DNA of 64,000 nt from Protopterus annectens (Eukaryota; Chordata; Ceratodontiformes; Protopteridae). Where the stretch lies: contig NC_056749.1 in assembly GCF_019279795.1 (NCBI RefSeq), positions 579,942,006 through 580,006,005 of the forward strand. Direction: 5' to 3'. The notes beneath the pieces are model-generated. The model searched no databases, was not told where the DNA came from, and worked only from the letters and a program-made list of their open reading frames with translations. Position 1 is the first letter of the stretch; every line of letters starts with the position of its first letter. The translations under genes and the position numbers were made by a program. Below are positions 1 through 12,344 of this stretch, piece by piece.

Positions 1-1003
1 CACCTACAATACTCCTCTTTTTTCAAACATATACCTCTTGTAAAAGACTCCACATGACTTGTTTTTAACTTGTGAGATAATTTTCATAATTATTCTCTCA
101 GAATACCTCAACATGTAATCCAGATTAGCGCATCAGATTAGCTTCCTGTTTTCCTTTGTAATTACAATGTCTCCTGATGAGCTTCCTGGTGTGAGGTATT
201 CTTTTTTACTCAGTTTTATCTTCCTCTCCAAGTATCTTTCTTTCCATGTATTCAAAACAATAAGTATTTTGATTTCCACTAATATGCTTTACTAAAAGAT
301 TTTGTCTTATACATTCATTATACCTAGTTTCTCATTCCAAACTTATCCAATGTCTATGAGCATTGTCCTTGTGCTATATTCCATTTTGTGTGCGTTGGCT
401 AGCCCTTCCTCATTTTGTATAGCCAATTAAATTCTTAGATTCAATTCCAGAAATAAGGAAGGTGATTTTAAGGCTTTCCCTCAGGTTCTGCATACAGACA
501 TCACTAACTCTAGCATTTACCCTCATACCAAATTCCTGCTGCATATTTTGTAAATGTGCTGTATTTCAGACACCTTACTAGAAGAATAATTGTGGATTTT
601 CTCAGCATGATACCTAATCTTTGTATAGCATTACAAAGGTTTCCTAGTTTAAACAGACATTTTTTTGTCTTTTCCAGATATAGTTGTCTTGGGAAAAGTG
701 CCCAGTCTTTGCTTCATCATTCCACTCCAACCCCGATCAGATCTTCCATCTCCTGGGCTGCAAGTTGAACCTGGGTCATCTGGGAAAGAGTCAGAACTTT
801 ATACTTTTATGACATGGAGCATGAGTTCCACCTGTAAAAATGCACTGAGTTGCATGATATGCTTCAAATATTTAATGCACAGCTATACTGTTGCATTTTT
901 ACAGCTTTATATCAAACAACTTTTCGCAATATTTAGTTCACAAGCATACGCAGTTCCACAGTGTGATGTGGCTAGGATTAATAAGGCATGTGCCTATTAG
1001 TGA

Positions 1004-1040
<37 letters not shown>

Positions 1041-2040
1041 ATAATTTTAAAACACTAAGTATCAATAAGAATAACAGAAAGTAATGCACTCTGAAATTTA
1101 TCCACATGAAATTTGATGGTTCTAGGAAAAGAACCTTGACTTAGGATGATTTTCATAAGCAGCATGAATGTTTATCATGGCACAACCAAATGTTTTAGAA
1201 ACCTGGTGACCCTAGAGATGGGAATGCAAATATACAGCCATTACCAAATGTCTTTTGGCAGTCTTGGTATCTGCCACACTATTGAAAACAGCACAGTATT
1301 TTTTTAACCTCAATGAAGTTTATAGAACAATTGGCAGAAAGGTAATTATCCTTTACTTAAACCCAATACTTTGCCAGTTACTAAGCAAAATATTCCATAA
1401 AGGATTGAATTTTGCTGAGCTAATCTTACAAAAATAATCTAAGTTTATTAATGATTGAGGCCTGCTATAAAATGAATTTTAAAAAGGCTGGAGTCCACTG
1501 GAAAAAATGCTTATTGTGGGTGTATTACTTCTATATAGGTGATTACGTTAGCCAGGATTTCAATCTGTGTAAAATTTGGAGAAATGAGAGGTTTTGAAAA
1601 TATGTTTTTATTTGCCCGGGGATATATAGTATTGTCTTTATTACTTTTTTGATATACTGATGACGTATTATTTTGTAATTAGTCCCTATAAATACTCATG
1701 ATAAGTGTAGCATTCACATTAATGAAGCCAAGTTCAGGTACTTTTTAGTCAGAAAAAAATGGAAATAAACAATAAGCATGAGCTAGTATATATGACCCTC
1801 CCCATCAGACTTTTGTAATAAAATCAGTATCTGCCAAATGAGCACCCACACACACATTTTGCCATGTCACAGACAGGCAACTAGCTAATCTTTGTACACA
1901 AGTGTCATCCTAAATTTGGGTGCAGGTATTTTCCACAGAATACAAGTCTTTGCAAGTTAGTCTTACCAAGATATATTGCTCCTAGAAAAGTGCAGCCTTT
2001 ACATGTCTGTTTAGTCTGTTATTAAAGCAAACTACTATCA
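1..2040. other. AT-rich stretch without recognised gene
   Basis: The stretch holds several short open frames (for example 556-768, 665-1000 and 1255-1437). None shows a recognisable domain, and none has neighbours that suggest exons. An (AT)n/(GTAT)n microsatellite lies at about 1003-1042. I see no element boundary here. Confidence 0.6.
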
Positions 2041-2059
2041 ATATTTGTCAATGTAAAAT

Positions 2060-2245
2060 GGTGGCTAGCAAGGAATATTATTTTATCTATTTATTTTATT
2101 TGTATTTGTTTTCCAGGGTAGAGCACTGATCTCCATGGACCTTTACAGACTCACCACAGGAGCAGTCTGGTTAAGTGATTTGCTCAGAGTCACACACATG
2201 GACAATGGAGGCTGAGGGAATCAAACCCATATTAGGAAGGACTGG
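2060..2245 (-). mobile_element. MIR-like (CORE-type) tRNA-derived SINE, minus strand
   Basis: Read on the minus strand, this begins near 2235 with a box-B-like GGGTTTGATTCCC. It continues into a stretch resembling the MIR/CORE-SINE pattern TGTGTGACTCTGAGCAAATC followed by ACTTAACC. It ends in an A-rich (AAATAAAAT) tail near 2065. The order box B, core, A/T-rich tail matches tRNA-derived SINEs mobilised by L2-like LINEs. Box A is not clear, so the copy is probably 5' truncated. Assignment is by motif resemblance only. Confidence 0.5.
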
Positions 2246-2269
2246 TACAGAATATCCTTGGGGGGGGTA

Positions 2270-3480
2270 TACTGTATCTTATTTTGAATAGAAGGTTTAT
2301 TAAGACTGAGTCAGAAAGGTTATAAAGGAAGAAACAACCAACAAATTATAATAGAATTGGGGATTCTACCTCTACAAAGAGGCCAGTCACAAGTGGAGTC
2401 CCTCAGGGATCAGCCCTTGGACAGCTCCTTTTTTGCATTTACTTCTCAGAAGTCAACTTCAATGTCAGTGGTCCCTGGCTGAATAAATTTGCAGATGATT
2501 GCAAATTAGGAGATGTCATTGAATCTCACACTGACACAAATGTTCTCCAGGAGGGGCTGACACAGACAAACAACTGGTGTCAGAGCCATGGACTTAAACT
2601 AAATGCCAAGAAATATATAATAATATCCCTTCTGAAGTCATCCATCCCTGGTAACTATCATATTGACAACACAACCCTTAGAGTTGACCCAGTAGTCAGG
2701 GACTTAGAGACACACATAGATAGTAATCTAGCCTTTGACCATCACGTGTCTACAGTGGAGATGAAATCATTCTATGTTGCGCAACTTATAAACAAAGTTA
2801 TGGCATTTAAGTCCAAGGAAGTCATTGTTCCACTGTATTCAGTATTAATCATACCTATCATTGAGTACAATGTCCCCTTTAGTATGTACATAACAATGCA
2901 TATTCAAGAAATGGAACGTCCACAGAGGTTCTTTACTAAAAGAATACAGGGTGTAAGTAATGTGTCCTATGCAGACCACCTCAAGGCCCTATCCCTGTAT
3001 TCCATCTCCTACAGGCTTTTGACTGGAAATCTATGCCTGGCATACAGGACATGGCTCGACTCCACTCTGATGGACCTCCTGCAGATCCACAAAACAAACA
3101 GTACCAGAATTACCCATTCTAAAGTCTTAAACTATGCCTGTGATGCAAATAGGACCTGCTGGAGAGATCGGTATGTATCCCAGAGACTACTCTGTCTATG
3201 GAATAGGCTCCCCATCCATGTGAAGCAGAGTTTCTCCCTAATCCAATTCAAGTTCAACCTGAACAACTGGTTGGGAAACTGGACATTCATCACTGATTTG
3301 GCACCTATGTCTCTAATGCAAACAGGTAACCTGTAAATGGTTCATCTCCCAGGCCCATGCTTACACTTATCAAGGGTATCAGCACTTGTTAGAGATTTGG
3401 GATGCATGGCTAGGCTTAAAAATGCACTTGTGGTAGGTAGCCTAGTAAACACCTATGAACCTACGTATATAGTGACACTA
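2270..3480 (+). mobile_element. 5'-truncated CR1/L2-like LINE including 3' UTR
   Basis: The element consists of the RT frame ending at 3336 plus about 140 bases of 3' UTR. The UTR ends in a segment (about 3404-3464) with ATGGCTAGGCTTAAAAATGC, then TAGCCTAGTA and CCTATGAACCTA. This same tail is found on SINEs at 22.2, 48.5 and 53.9 kb, so the LINE is a good candidate for their mobilising partner. The 5' limit is approximate because the border with the sequence left of 2326 is not marked by a clear target-site duplication. Confidence 0.65.
2326..3336 (+). CDS. Partial LINE reverse transcriptase (CR1/L2/Jockey-group), open reading frame
   Basis: One frame is open from just after the stop at 2323 to the stop ending at 3336, about 336 codons. 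The first ATG is at 2746, well inside the domain, so the element is 5' truncated and the frame has no native start. Early residues show the RT motif SGVPQGSALG followed by the catalytic FADD box in the context NKFADDCKLG. The C-terminal part has PIIEYN, ERPQRFFTKRIQG and LWNRLPIHVK, typical of the thumb and C-terminal region of LINE RTs of the CR1/L2/Rex/Jockey group. The frame has survived without a stop while most LINEs here are riddled with them, which suggests a relatively recent insertion. Exact clade is uncertain. Confidence 0.8.
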   Translation, partial: RKKQPTNYNRIGDSTSTKRPVTSGVPQGSALGQLLFCIYFSEVNFNVSGPWLNKFADDCKLGDVIESHTDTNVLQEGLTQTNNWCQSHGLKLNAKKYIIISLLKSSIPGNYHIDNTTLRVDPVVRDLETHIDSNLAFDHHVSTVEMKSFYVAQLINKVMAFKSKEVIVPLYSVLIIPIIEYNVPFSMYITMHIQEMERPQRFFTKRIQGVSNVSYADHLKALSLYSISYRLLTGNLCLAYRTWLDSTLMDLLQIHKTNSTRITHSKVLNYACDANRTCWRDRYVSQRLLCLWNRLPIHVKQSFSLIQFKFNLNNWLGNWTFITDLAPMSLMQTGNL

Positions 3481-4430
3481 CTTACTCTATGATAATTTAA
3501 AAAGCACAGGTGAAGATTGATTGATTCTGCTTTAGTTGTTCTCTCTCTTTTCTAATATGTGTGTCAGCAAGTGGATGCTCCTAAATCAGTAAGTCAGATT
3601 TGATACATAACTTCAGCGGACCCTTCACCCAGCAAATAAGTGGCAGTGAAAGGCAAAGTTAGTCCAATGGGAACCCTGGCATTTGTTGCATTGTCTCAAA
3701 TTATGAATGTAAAAGTCATTATAAAGGAGCCTTTTCCAATGGAAAATGAAAAAATTGTTCGGTAAGACAGCATTTAACAATTAGGCGTTAATAATGTAGG
3801 TATGACAATACTATGGCTTTATTTGTTTGTTAATTAGTTAATTTATTAAATTATATAACCCACAACTTCAGAATAAAGTGACTGGAGCAGTAGGAAGTAT
3901 CTTAAGTGATCAAGACAAAGCTTTGATGTACAGAAGTTTATCACATAAATTAAAATAACAGAATGACGTGGTTATATAAATTTCCTGAAGGAGAATGCTT
4001 AGTAGAGGACCTTGTAACTGCAGCAGAAAAAAGACACTTCAGAAACTGAAATGGCACTATTTATAAGGTAATGTTTAATGGCACACTCAAGTGTCCTTAA
4101 TTGCACAAACAATGTTGTAATCTGCCTTTTTTATGAACTGTTAAGTTCATAGCTTGCTCCATTATGAATCATTTCAAAACTTTGTATAGAATACCAATGA
4201 GACTGATGGGTCTGAAATTGTATGGATCTAATACATGAACAGATACCACAACAACCTATTACCATAGGTTATGGATGTGTCCATTTACTAACATTTTATT
4301 TAACATGATTGATATAGGTTTAGTCTGGCTTGCCTTTGTTATGATACCACCTCCTTTGTGAATCAGTACGACTACAGTCTTGCTGAGACTGATGACCTGG
4401 CTGTCTGAGTGATGCTATCTGTATATCACC
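3481..4430. other. Intergenic, nothing recognised
   Basis: AT-rich DNA with no open frame of note and no motif I can assign. Confidence 0.5.
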
Positions 4431-4435
4431 TTCTC

Positions 4436-4900
4436 TTTCATCTCAGTGTATTTTCCAGACTACAATAGTGCTGTCTACACAGGGTATGAAAGGTAAGGTT
4501 ATGCAGTATGCAGCATGTTCCATATATCCACCCCAACTTGGCACAGACATACTGCAAACTCCTCCAGAGTGATCCAGACTCATAGACAACAGCTTGAGGA
4601 TAACAAACATGCTCTGCTATGATGTAGCTTCCCATTTGTTGTGCTCTATACTTCCCTACTTACTGACATGCTGACATGATAGCAACCAAAATTTAAAGTA
4701 GTATGTTGCATCTACAACCAAGCATCCATGTGACGTGGTACAGCACCTAATGGGCAATGTGGTATAAGGAAAAGCCATACCAGATGTGAGTATTATGTTT
4801 TCCTCTGAGGCATTTTTCCCAGACATTTTGCATCTACACTGGGCGATCACACACCAGCCACGTATGGATGGTGTGGTAAGAATGATGATTGACAAAGCAT
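4436..4900 (-). pseudogene. PIF/Harbinger transposase remnant (HARBI1-like), minus strand
   Basis: On the minus strand the peptide at 4438-4635 contains SGSLWRSLQYVCAKLGW followed by GTCCILHNL. The C-terminal end of Harbinger transposases characteristically reads S-G-G-S-L-Q-Y-S-P...V-A-C-C-I-L-H-N-L. Upstream (4656-4895), LTSGMAFPYTTLP may be a degraded part of the preceding catalytic region. Frames are broken between the two pieces, so this is not functional. I did not find terminal inverted repeats. The call rests mainly on the CCILHNL motif and its spacing from the LQY motif. Confidence 0.45.
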
Positions 4901-5069
4901 GGAGGTCAACACCCTACGTGACCTGATGGTGACGTGTCAGTTGCAGCAATGATGTCTATCACATCTACTGTGCAGTGGAATCCACTATAGTAGTACAGTT
5001 AGGAAAGTCAACAAACAGAACTATGATGACTATGCTGTCAGCGTGATTGGTAGGTAAGGAAATGTACTA

Positions 5070-6920
5070 GGGTGCATTTTGAGTCATGCAAGACAGGAAA
5101 TTATTCAGGATTCAGCTCGTTTAGTGGACAAAGTGTTTTTTTTTTGTTTGTCTTTGTATTGCAAGCTTTGAGTTAGTTTAGATTTGCCTGTTTATTTGTG
5201 GGAGGATAGGGTATATACGATATTAAAGTCAACATTTGGGGATGTGATACATTGTGTTTCAATGCTCTATACACCTTTTTGGAAATTAATTCTAGGTATT
5301 ATGCATGCATAGATAGAGCCTCTTCCACATCTTCTTACATACTGCCACGCAGCTGCACTTTCACGTACCATATGTCTGCAAATTACATATGATTACAAAC
5401 TGTGATGCTATTTTTTCATGCTCATTTAGCTGACTGTTTTGCTTGCACACCAGTTTTCTGCATTTGCTGTATGGTCATGAATATGATCGAAAGTCTTTTA
5501 TTGAATCCTGGTCCTTTTTCTTTCTTTGTAATATTTTAATACTATTATTGACAATTGCAGCAAGGCACACAATTCAAATTTGAACAAGAAAAAAATATCT
5601 ATCTATATTTGTTCTCCAGAATACCTCACTCCATGGCTCCTCCCCTGAACACAATTGGGCCATTCATTCTCTGGAGAGACACTGATCATCTCCAAGCTAA
5701 GCAAGAGCTGTGTAGCCAAGTTGTTCTTTCCCATGAAACCCTACTGTTGCACTCATTCAAAAGTGGTGAAATTTGGTTAGAAGGGAGCAAGTCAGGCATA
5801 TGTCTCTGTGGAGCTCTGCTGCATGCTGCCACCACAAGGAGCATGTCTTCATATGCTGACTCCCGCTAGCTTATGCATGTACACTACAGCACTGCATGCC
5901 ACCTAGGCTCATAGCCACAGACATACTGCCTAGTGCTCCTGTTGCATGTCACCCAAGCGGTGATCTGGAGATAGTTCCCTCCCTTTGGCACAGGTAGACT
6001 GGCAGTAATAACTCACTCCCATCTTCCCTTGCCAGCTCTGTTAGATGCCTGAGCTACTAATAAAACTCAGGTCATCTGGCCATAGTCAGGGTTTTAGGGC
6101 CATATGCTATTCCAGCTGGTAACACTGGCCTTCAGCACTCCCATTAACTATTCTTCACAGCAAGCAGAGAAAGCATCTAAAAGCCTGTTGTGCCATTAGG
6201 GGGCAAGGCAATACCTAGTTAGAGGAGTATTTATTTATACTTTGTTTTAAGTCTGGGTTTTGTCAAAAAGTCCTGAACTTTTAACAAACTCAGAATAAAT
6301 ATAGGTCCCGCTAGATAATTCACTCAGATCCATACTCCTTCCATCAGAAATGGAGCATTACTACACCATTCTCACAAGGGCTGATTAGTGATTTCCAGTG
6401 TATTACAGAGTATATAGCACCTAGTAACCTTGATGTCTGCACCAAACCCCTCCCACAATCAAATGTTTCAGCGTAACTTAGCAATCTTCTCAACATTCCA
6501 AAAATAGCTTAACAGTATGTAGATAAAAGCCTACAGCAGAGAAGAAAGTCATCTCTATAACTTTCTAAATTGTGTGACTCCCTTTCTACCAACTTAAGAA
6601 ACATGTGTGGTCAAGAAGACTTCTTTGCTAACCTACCTATCCTACTTCATGTCACAGACCACATGAAACTGAGTAATGGTATACAATGCACCTCCCTCAA
6701 ATGAGCTAAGCTTACAAAGCCCAGGCTACAGTTCAATGTACAACAAAACAACTGCCCTGCTTAGTAACACATCTGGTAACTGAACTCCACTTCTCAGGAA
6801 GGGAATGTCTGCTATTTTCTGTTGTTCTCATTTCATGTTTGAACAAACAGTAGAAGACAATGCTGTAAATGTTTGCATGATTACTGTGGAAGGGGTTCTG
6901 CATAAATGTTTTAGGTCTCT
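5070..6920. other. Intergenic, no assigned element
   Basis: The stretch includes a 104-codon frame at 5555-5869 with no recognisable domain. The region 5930-6200 has a somewhat higher GC content and SINE-like wording but no clear box A/B. I do not call a gene. Confidence 0.5.
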
Positions 6921-6929
6921 GTATTATTT

Positions 6930-7110
6930 TGCATTGTACAGTAGTTAGTACTGCTAACTCACAGAATTTGGATCTCTTGTTCAGTTCTCTGCTGTGGTGC
7001 CTCTGGAGAAGAGTTTGCATGGCGTCCTTGTGCCTTTTTGGGTTTTCATTAGAATGTCTAGCTTACTCCCACATCCCAAGAATATGCCAACAAGTGAAGT
7101 GTCAAACCAC
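6930..7110 (+). mobile_element. Decayed SINE/LINE-type repeat
   Basis: AGTTAGTACTGCTAACTCAC resembles a tRNA box A region. It is followed by GAGTTTGCATGGCGTCC and CTTACTCCCACATCCCAAGA. The last two match the widespread vertebrate repeat wording 'gtttgcatgttctccctgtg...cctcccacattccaaagacatg'. A cleaner copy lies at 31.39-31.56 kb on the other strand. The repeat ends where the minisatellite array begins. Confidence 0.55.
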
Positions 7111-7149
7111 ACAGGTGTGGTTATAATGAGAGCCTGTTCCTCATGCTGT

Positions 7150-9115
7150 GTTCCAATATCCCTTCTAGGATAGGTTTGCTGCCTTACACCCTCTGACTAC
7201 AGAACAGATTCTGTATGTCACACCCATTGACTGCAGTATAGGTTCTGACTCTTAAACCAAATGACTGCCAGGACAGGATCTGTGCCTTACACCACAGGCT
7301 GTCAGGACAGGTTCTGGGCCTTACACCATTGACTTTCAGAAAAGGTTCTGCGCCTTACACCATTGGTTGCCAGGACAGGTTCTGCACCTCACACTTATTG
7401 ATTGCCAGGACAGGTTCTGTGTCTTACACCCATTGACTCTCAGGGCAGGTTCTATGCCTTGAACTCACTGGCTGTCAGGATAGGTTCTGAACCTTACACC
7501 CACTGAGTGCCAGGACAAATTCTGTGCTGTACACCATCTGACTGCCAGGACAGGTTTGGTGCCTTACACCAACTGATAGCCAGGACAGGTTCTGTGTCTT
7601 ACACCCACTGACTGCTAGGAGAGGTTCTGTGATGAACATCCACTGAGTGCCAGGAGAGGTTCTGTGCCTTATACAATGGGCTACTGGGGCAGGTTCTGTG
7701 TCTTACACTCACTGTGTGCCAGAAAAGGTTCTGTGCCATACACCACTGGCTGCCAGGTCCGGTTCTGTAACGCATACCCATTGATTGCCAGGACAGATGC
7801 TTTGCCTTACACCTGCTGACAGGACAGGTTCTGTGCCTTATATCCACTGATGGCCAAGACAGATTCTGTAACTTTTACCTACTGACTGCAAGTTAGGTTC
7901 TATACCTTATATTCACAGGCTGTTAGGACAAGTTCTAAGCCTCATACCCACAGGCTGTCAGGACAAGTTCTGAGCCTTATACTCACAGGCTGACAGGACA
8001 GGTTCTGTGCCTTACACCCAGTGACTTACTGGATAAGCTCTGTGCTTTACACACTGTGACTGCCAGGATAAGCTCTGTGCTTTACACACAGTCACTGCCA
8101 GGGCAGATTCTGAACCTACACCACTGGCTGCCAGGTCCGGTTCTGTAACGCATACCCATTGATTGCCAGGACAGATGCTTTGCCTTATACCTGCTGACAG
8201 GACAGGTTCTGTGCCTTATATCCACTGATGGCCAAGACAGATTCTGTAACTTATACCTACTGACTGCCAGTTAGGTTCTATGCCTTATACTCACAAGCTG
8301 TCAGGACAGGTTTTATGCCTTATACTCACAGGCTGTCAAGACAGGTTCTATGCCTCATACTCACAGGCCGTCAGGACAGGTTCTATGCCTCATACTCTCA
8401 GGCTGTCAGGACAGGTTCTATGCCTCATACTCATAGGCTGTCAGGACAGGTTCTATGCCTTATACTCACAGGCTGTCAGGACAGGTTCTATGCCTTATAC
8501 TCACAGACTGTCAGGACAGGTTCTATGCCTTATACTCACAGTCTGTCAGGACAGGTTCTATGCCTTATACTCACAGGCTGTCAGGACAGGTTCTATGCCT
8601 TATACTCACAGACTGTCAGGACAGGTTCTATGCCTTATACTCACAGGCTGTCAGGACAGGTTCTATGCCTCATACTCACAGTCTGTCAGGACAGGTTCTA
8701 TGCCTCATACTCACAGGCTGGCAGGACAGGTCCTATGCCTCATACTCACAGGCTGTCAGGACAGGTTCTATGCCTCATACTCACAGGCTGTCAGGACAGG
8801 TTCTATGCCTTAAACTCACAGGCTGTCAGGACAAGTTCTGAGCCTTATACCCAGTGAATGCCAGGACAGATACTTTTCCTTATACCCAGTGACTGCCTGG
8901 TTAAACTCTGTGCTTTACATCCAGTCACTGTCAGTGCAGATTCTGTACTTTACACCAACTGACAGCCAGGGTAGGTTCTTTGCCTTACACTCATTACGGG
9001 CCAGAAAAGATTCTATGGCTTACACCACTGGCTGTCAGGACAGGTTCTGTGCTCACTAACTGCCAAAACAAGTTATCTGCCTTATAACCACTGATTGCTA
9101 GGACAGGTACTGTCT
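7150..9115 (+). repeat. 35-bp minisatellite array, ~2 kb
   Basis: A tandem array whose unit is about 35 bp: GGTTCTATGCCTTATACTCA followed by CAGGCTGTCAGGACA. The central part (about 8300-8830) is nearly homogeneous. Both flanks (7150-8300 and 8830-9115) hold diverged units with variable length. This is the usual pattern of a minisatellite with recent expansion in the middle. Because 35 is not a multiple of three, the repeat is open in all three forward frames across 8280-8857. The overlapping 128-180 aa 'proteins' there are artefacts of the repeat, not genes. Confidence 0.95.
7741..8295 (+). repeat. Higher-order duplication inside the minisatellite
   Basis: Positions 7741-7917 and 8119-8295 are close copies (offset 378 bp). 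They share rare variants such as GGCTGCCAGGTCCGGTTCTG and CTGATGGCCAAGACAGATTC in the same order. This shows that a block of several diverged units was copied as one piece. Confidence 0.85.
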
Positions 9116-9119
9116 GTCC

Positions 9120-12100
9120 CACAACTAAGAATAGCATACAACAGGTAGTAGCAAATTAATGTTTGGTATTTTTCTGATTTACATTTACTTTTATACATAA
9201 TTACTGTAGTGTTATACTTGAAGCATATTGCTTCAATCATATGCTGACATTTTAATTCTCTGGCAGCACTTGTATTTTGCCTGAAAATGGTCAGGAAGAA
9301 TCAATTGACTTTGTCTGGTTAACACATAAGCAAGTAATTAAATGAAAATGACATTTGATCAAATGTACCTTATATAATTTCAGTCTCCTAGGTTATGATT
9401 TCAAGTTACTTTTGAAGCATTTGAGCAAAAGCCAACTCTTTCCTTGCAGTATCAAATCAGCCCTGAAAGTCTTTATAAAAATATTATCTTAGACCCACAA
9501 AATCCATGTCAAAGGCAGAATTTTAAATCAGTCTGACTCTTAATGATTATATTATTAAGACATTAGTCATACATATCTCATTTTCGGATTATGTTTTCCT
9601 GGTCTAATATTCTTCTTACATCATATTTGCTTATTAAGCTGTTGACAACTGCCCAAGGCTGTTTTTATACATTATACAATTCATGAAGGGTGTTTGTTTG
9701 GCTTGGATAAATGAAAACCGTGTCTCTTCTTGTTTCAGCTCGTCTCACAACCCTTCTCTTATACCACCCAAAAATGTTTCTTAGATCCCTCTGCAATGTC
9801 ACCCCCCAACACACACTGCTTGATCAGTACCAGCAGGTTCAGACAATGTTTATTTTAATTAAAGGAAATATTCAAAATTCCTGAGAGATGCCAGGGTTTG
9901 TTCAAAAGGGAAACATTTTTAGTGCCAGCTGTCTGGTTACATATTGCATAGCTGCCGAAATGTGAAATGAATATATATATATATACAGTAAAGGAACAGT
10001 TTATTAAAATGGAGAGGACTGGGTACCTGAAGAGGGTTATAACAATGGGTAGATGTTACTGAGAAGGGGAAACAAATTGAACAATTGATGAGGCACTGAA
10101 ATGTATGCAAAGAGAGGAGGAGGCTGTATTTTTTATGAGAATTTTACTTTCATACACTACAAAGAAGCAATATAAAAACAAGTACATACAATTTAACTAG
10201 TTGATAATGCATCAGTGAACATGGAAACACTTTCTTAAAACCACATGCATACATATTACATATAACCAGACAAACAGGCCTACAGTACCAGATGATGGTT
10301 ATTATCAATCAAAAATATGAAAAAAAAAAAGATTTTGGAAGAATTTTTAATATATCACAAATGCAACCATCAGAAAATTTGCAACTCATTAACTTAATCT
10401 AAGTTCAGTGCAAAATAGGTCAACAGGGAAAAAGAGGACCATATGTCTCTCCCCCAGATGTGAAAGCAAAATGCATGGCTTTGCAGTTCCCACTAACTCC
10501 AGTGTGATGGTGACAAGTACAGACTTGCAGCTTCATTCTGTGATGCAAATTTGATGGCTGACATATCTGTTGAGATGGTCCAAAGAATTAAGGGTATTGT
10601 GATTTTTGTGTCAAAATACTGTAAAATGCCATCATGAGGTTATATTCACCACATTCAAAAAGGTAATAAGTTATGAAGGTGCTCCATACTGCTTTCCCAG
10701 ATTTTCAACTTACTCCTTTATCAAGATTACATTACGAACATATGTAGTGTAGATATGTACACCTTGATTTAAAAAGACTGCCATAGCAAAGGTGGCATGC
10801 AGACTGTGCTCCAGTGTAAACAGATGGAGCCCTGTCTTCATACTACATGGCCCATTCCAAGTTGCTCAGCTGGCAGCCCAGGTGTTGGTCAAACCAGCAG
10901 GAAAAAGATATGAATGAGCAGTTGTAGAGGACCTCTCCATCTTAAGGGGAGGGAGTCTGTTAAGTTCTGCCATAGGAGCACTGTCTAGGGAAAGCCTAGT
11001 ATGGGGCTCCAGTGCAAAAGCCTGGCCAAGGAAAGCATGCACTCCAACTGGCATAGTGAATGTATAGGGTCAAGGAAAGCATGCACTCCAGCTGGCATAG
11101 TGAATGTATAGAATTCTGAATGTGTAAGCAGCTTGGTACGATGAGGTTTAATCAATGGTGGGGAGATGATATTGAAAAAAAAAATACAAATGATTAAAAA
11201 CAAAAACAGCAACATACATTACCAGCCTTCAGGGGAAAATCAAATTGGCCTAGATCTGAAAATAGCAGCTGTTACATTACTGAACTGCAATGAAGTAACT
11301 CCTGGTATCCTATACTCAGAATGCCTAGTTAGCACAAAAGTCTATAAGTATTGGGTATGTAATCTCTAAATAAGTTTTGAAAATTTGATGGCAAATAGTG
11401 AATTTTGGCCATAGGCCAAATAGGCCAGCAGCATATAAACACAGTTTTTTTGCATGAGTATGTTCATTAGATGCAAATACAAACTTTACAGACAGACATA
11501 CTCATGCACATATAAATATATAAATACAATTTAAACAAAAATTCAAAGTGCCAATCGGCTTTTAAAATAAACTGTTTCAAAACTTAATGCTGAATTTGTA
11601 ACTTACTGTGAAACTTCTATGAACACAAAATGAGAAGCACGCATGCACATTTATAAGGTCCAAAAGTACCACTGTGTTGCTGTTCAAAACAACCTTTTTT
11701 CTAAAAGAAAACTGTTCTAAATATAGCCATTTCACTCTGTTGCTCTTGTATTTGCTGTAATGTATAACACAGGATAGCACAGTTTCTAAATTAGGTTAAA
11801 AAAAATCTGACCCTGATTTAAAAATGCAAGTAAAGAAGGTTAGGCAGTCCATAAAAAGCTTCCTTGTGTACACAGTTTATCAGATCTCCATTTATTCTAA
11901 AGTACAGTTTCAAATGCAGAATATATAATCTTTATTAGAAAATACAAAATTATTCATGTATACAACTAGGATTCCTGATTCAAGCAATGCATCTTGTCCA
12001 AATATGAGCAAAGATACCAACACTGACAAGTGAATAAACGCAGTCACATCACTACTAGACTGACAGTAAAAAAAAATGAAATCATGATAATATGAAAAAT

Positions 12101-12180
12101 ACAACTAAAAGTACTCTCTCCTCTTGCAAAGCACAAGTTCTGGCTTTTACATTTCCCTCCCTCACTTACCTACAGTTTAA
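9120..12180. other. AT-rich intergenic, no gene recognised
   Basis: No open frame shows a domain. A 44-bp tandem duplication is present at about 11020-11108 (GGAAAGCATGCACTCCAACT repeated). The right end could include a decayed 5' part of the Penelope-like element that is recognisable from about 12200, but I see no RT motifs. Confidence 0.5.
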
Positions 12181-12344
12181 GAGCTCCTAAACTCATATTG
12201 CAAAACCGGGATTATCAGACATATTTTTGATACCATTAAGGACATAAAAATAAGGGAGGAGACTTTCTTATATGAACCACAAAGAAGTTTTTTATTTGAT
12301 TTCTAAGAAAAACTAAAGAAGTATGACCTTAACTTACAGAATAG

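Noticed and set aside
8280-8857. Three overlapping 128-180 aa frames
   Set aside because: They arise because the 35-bp repeat has no stops in any forward frame; the peptides are the same repeat in shifted register.
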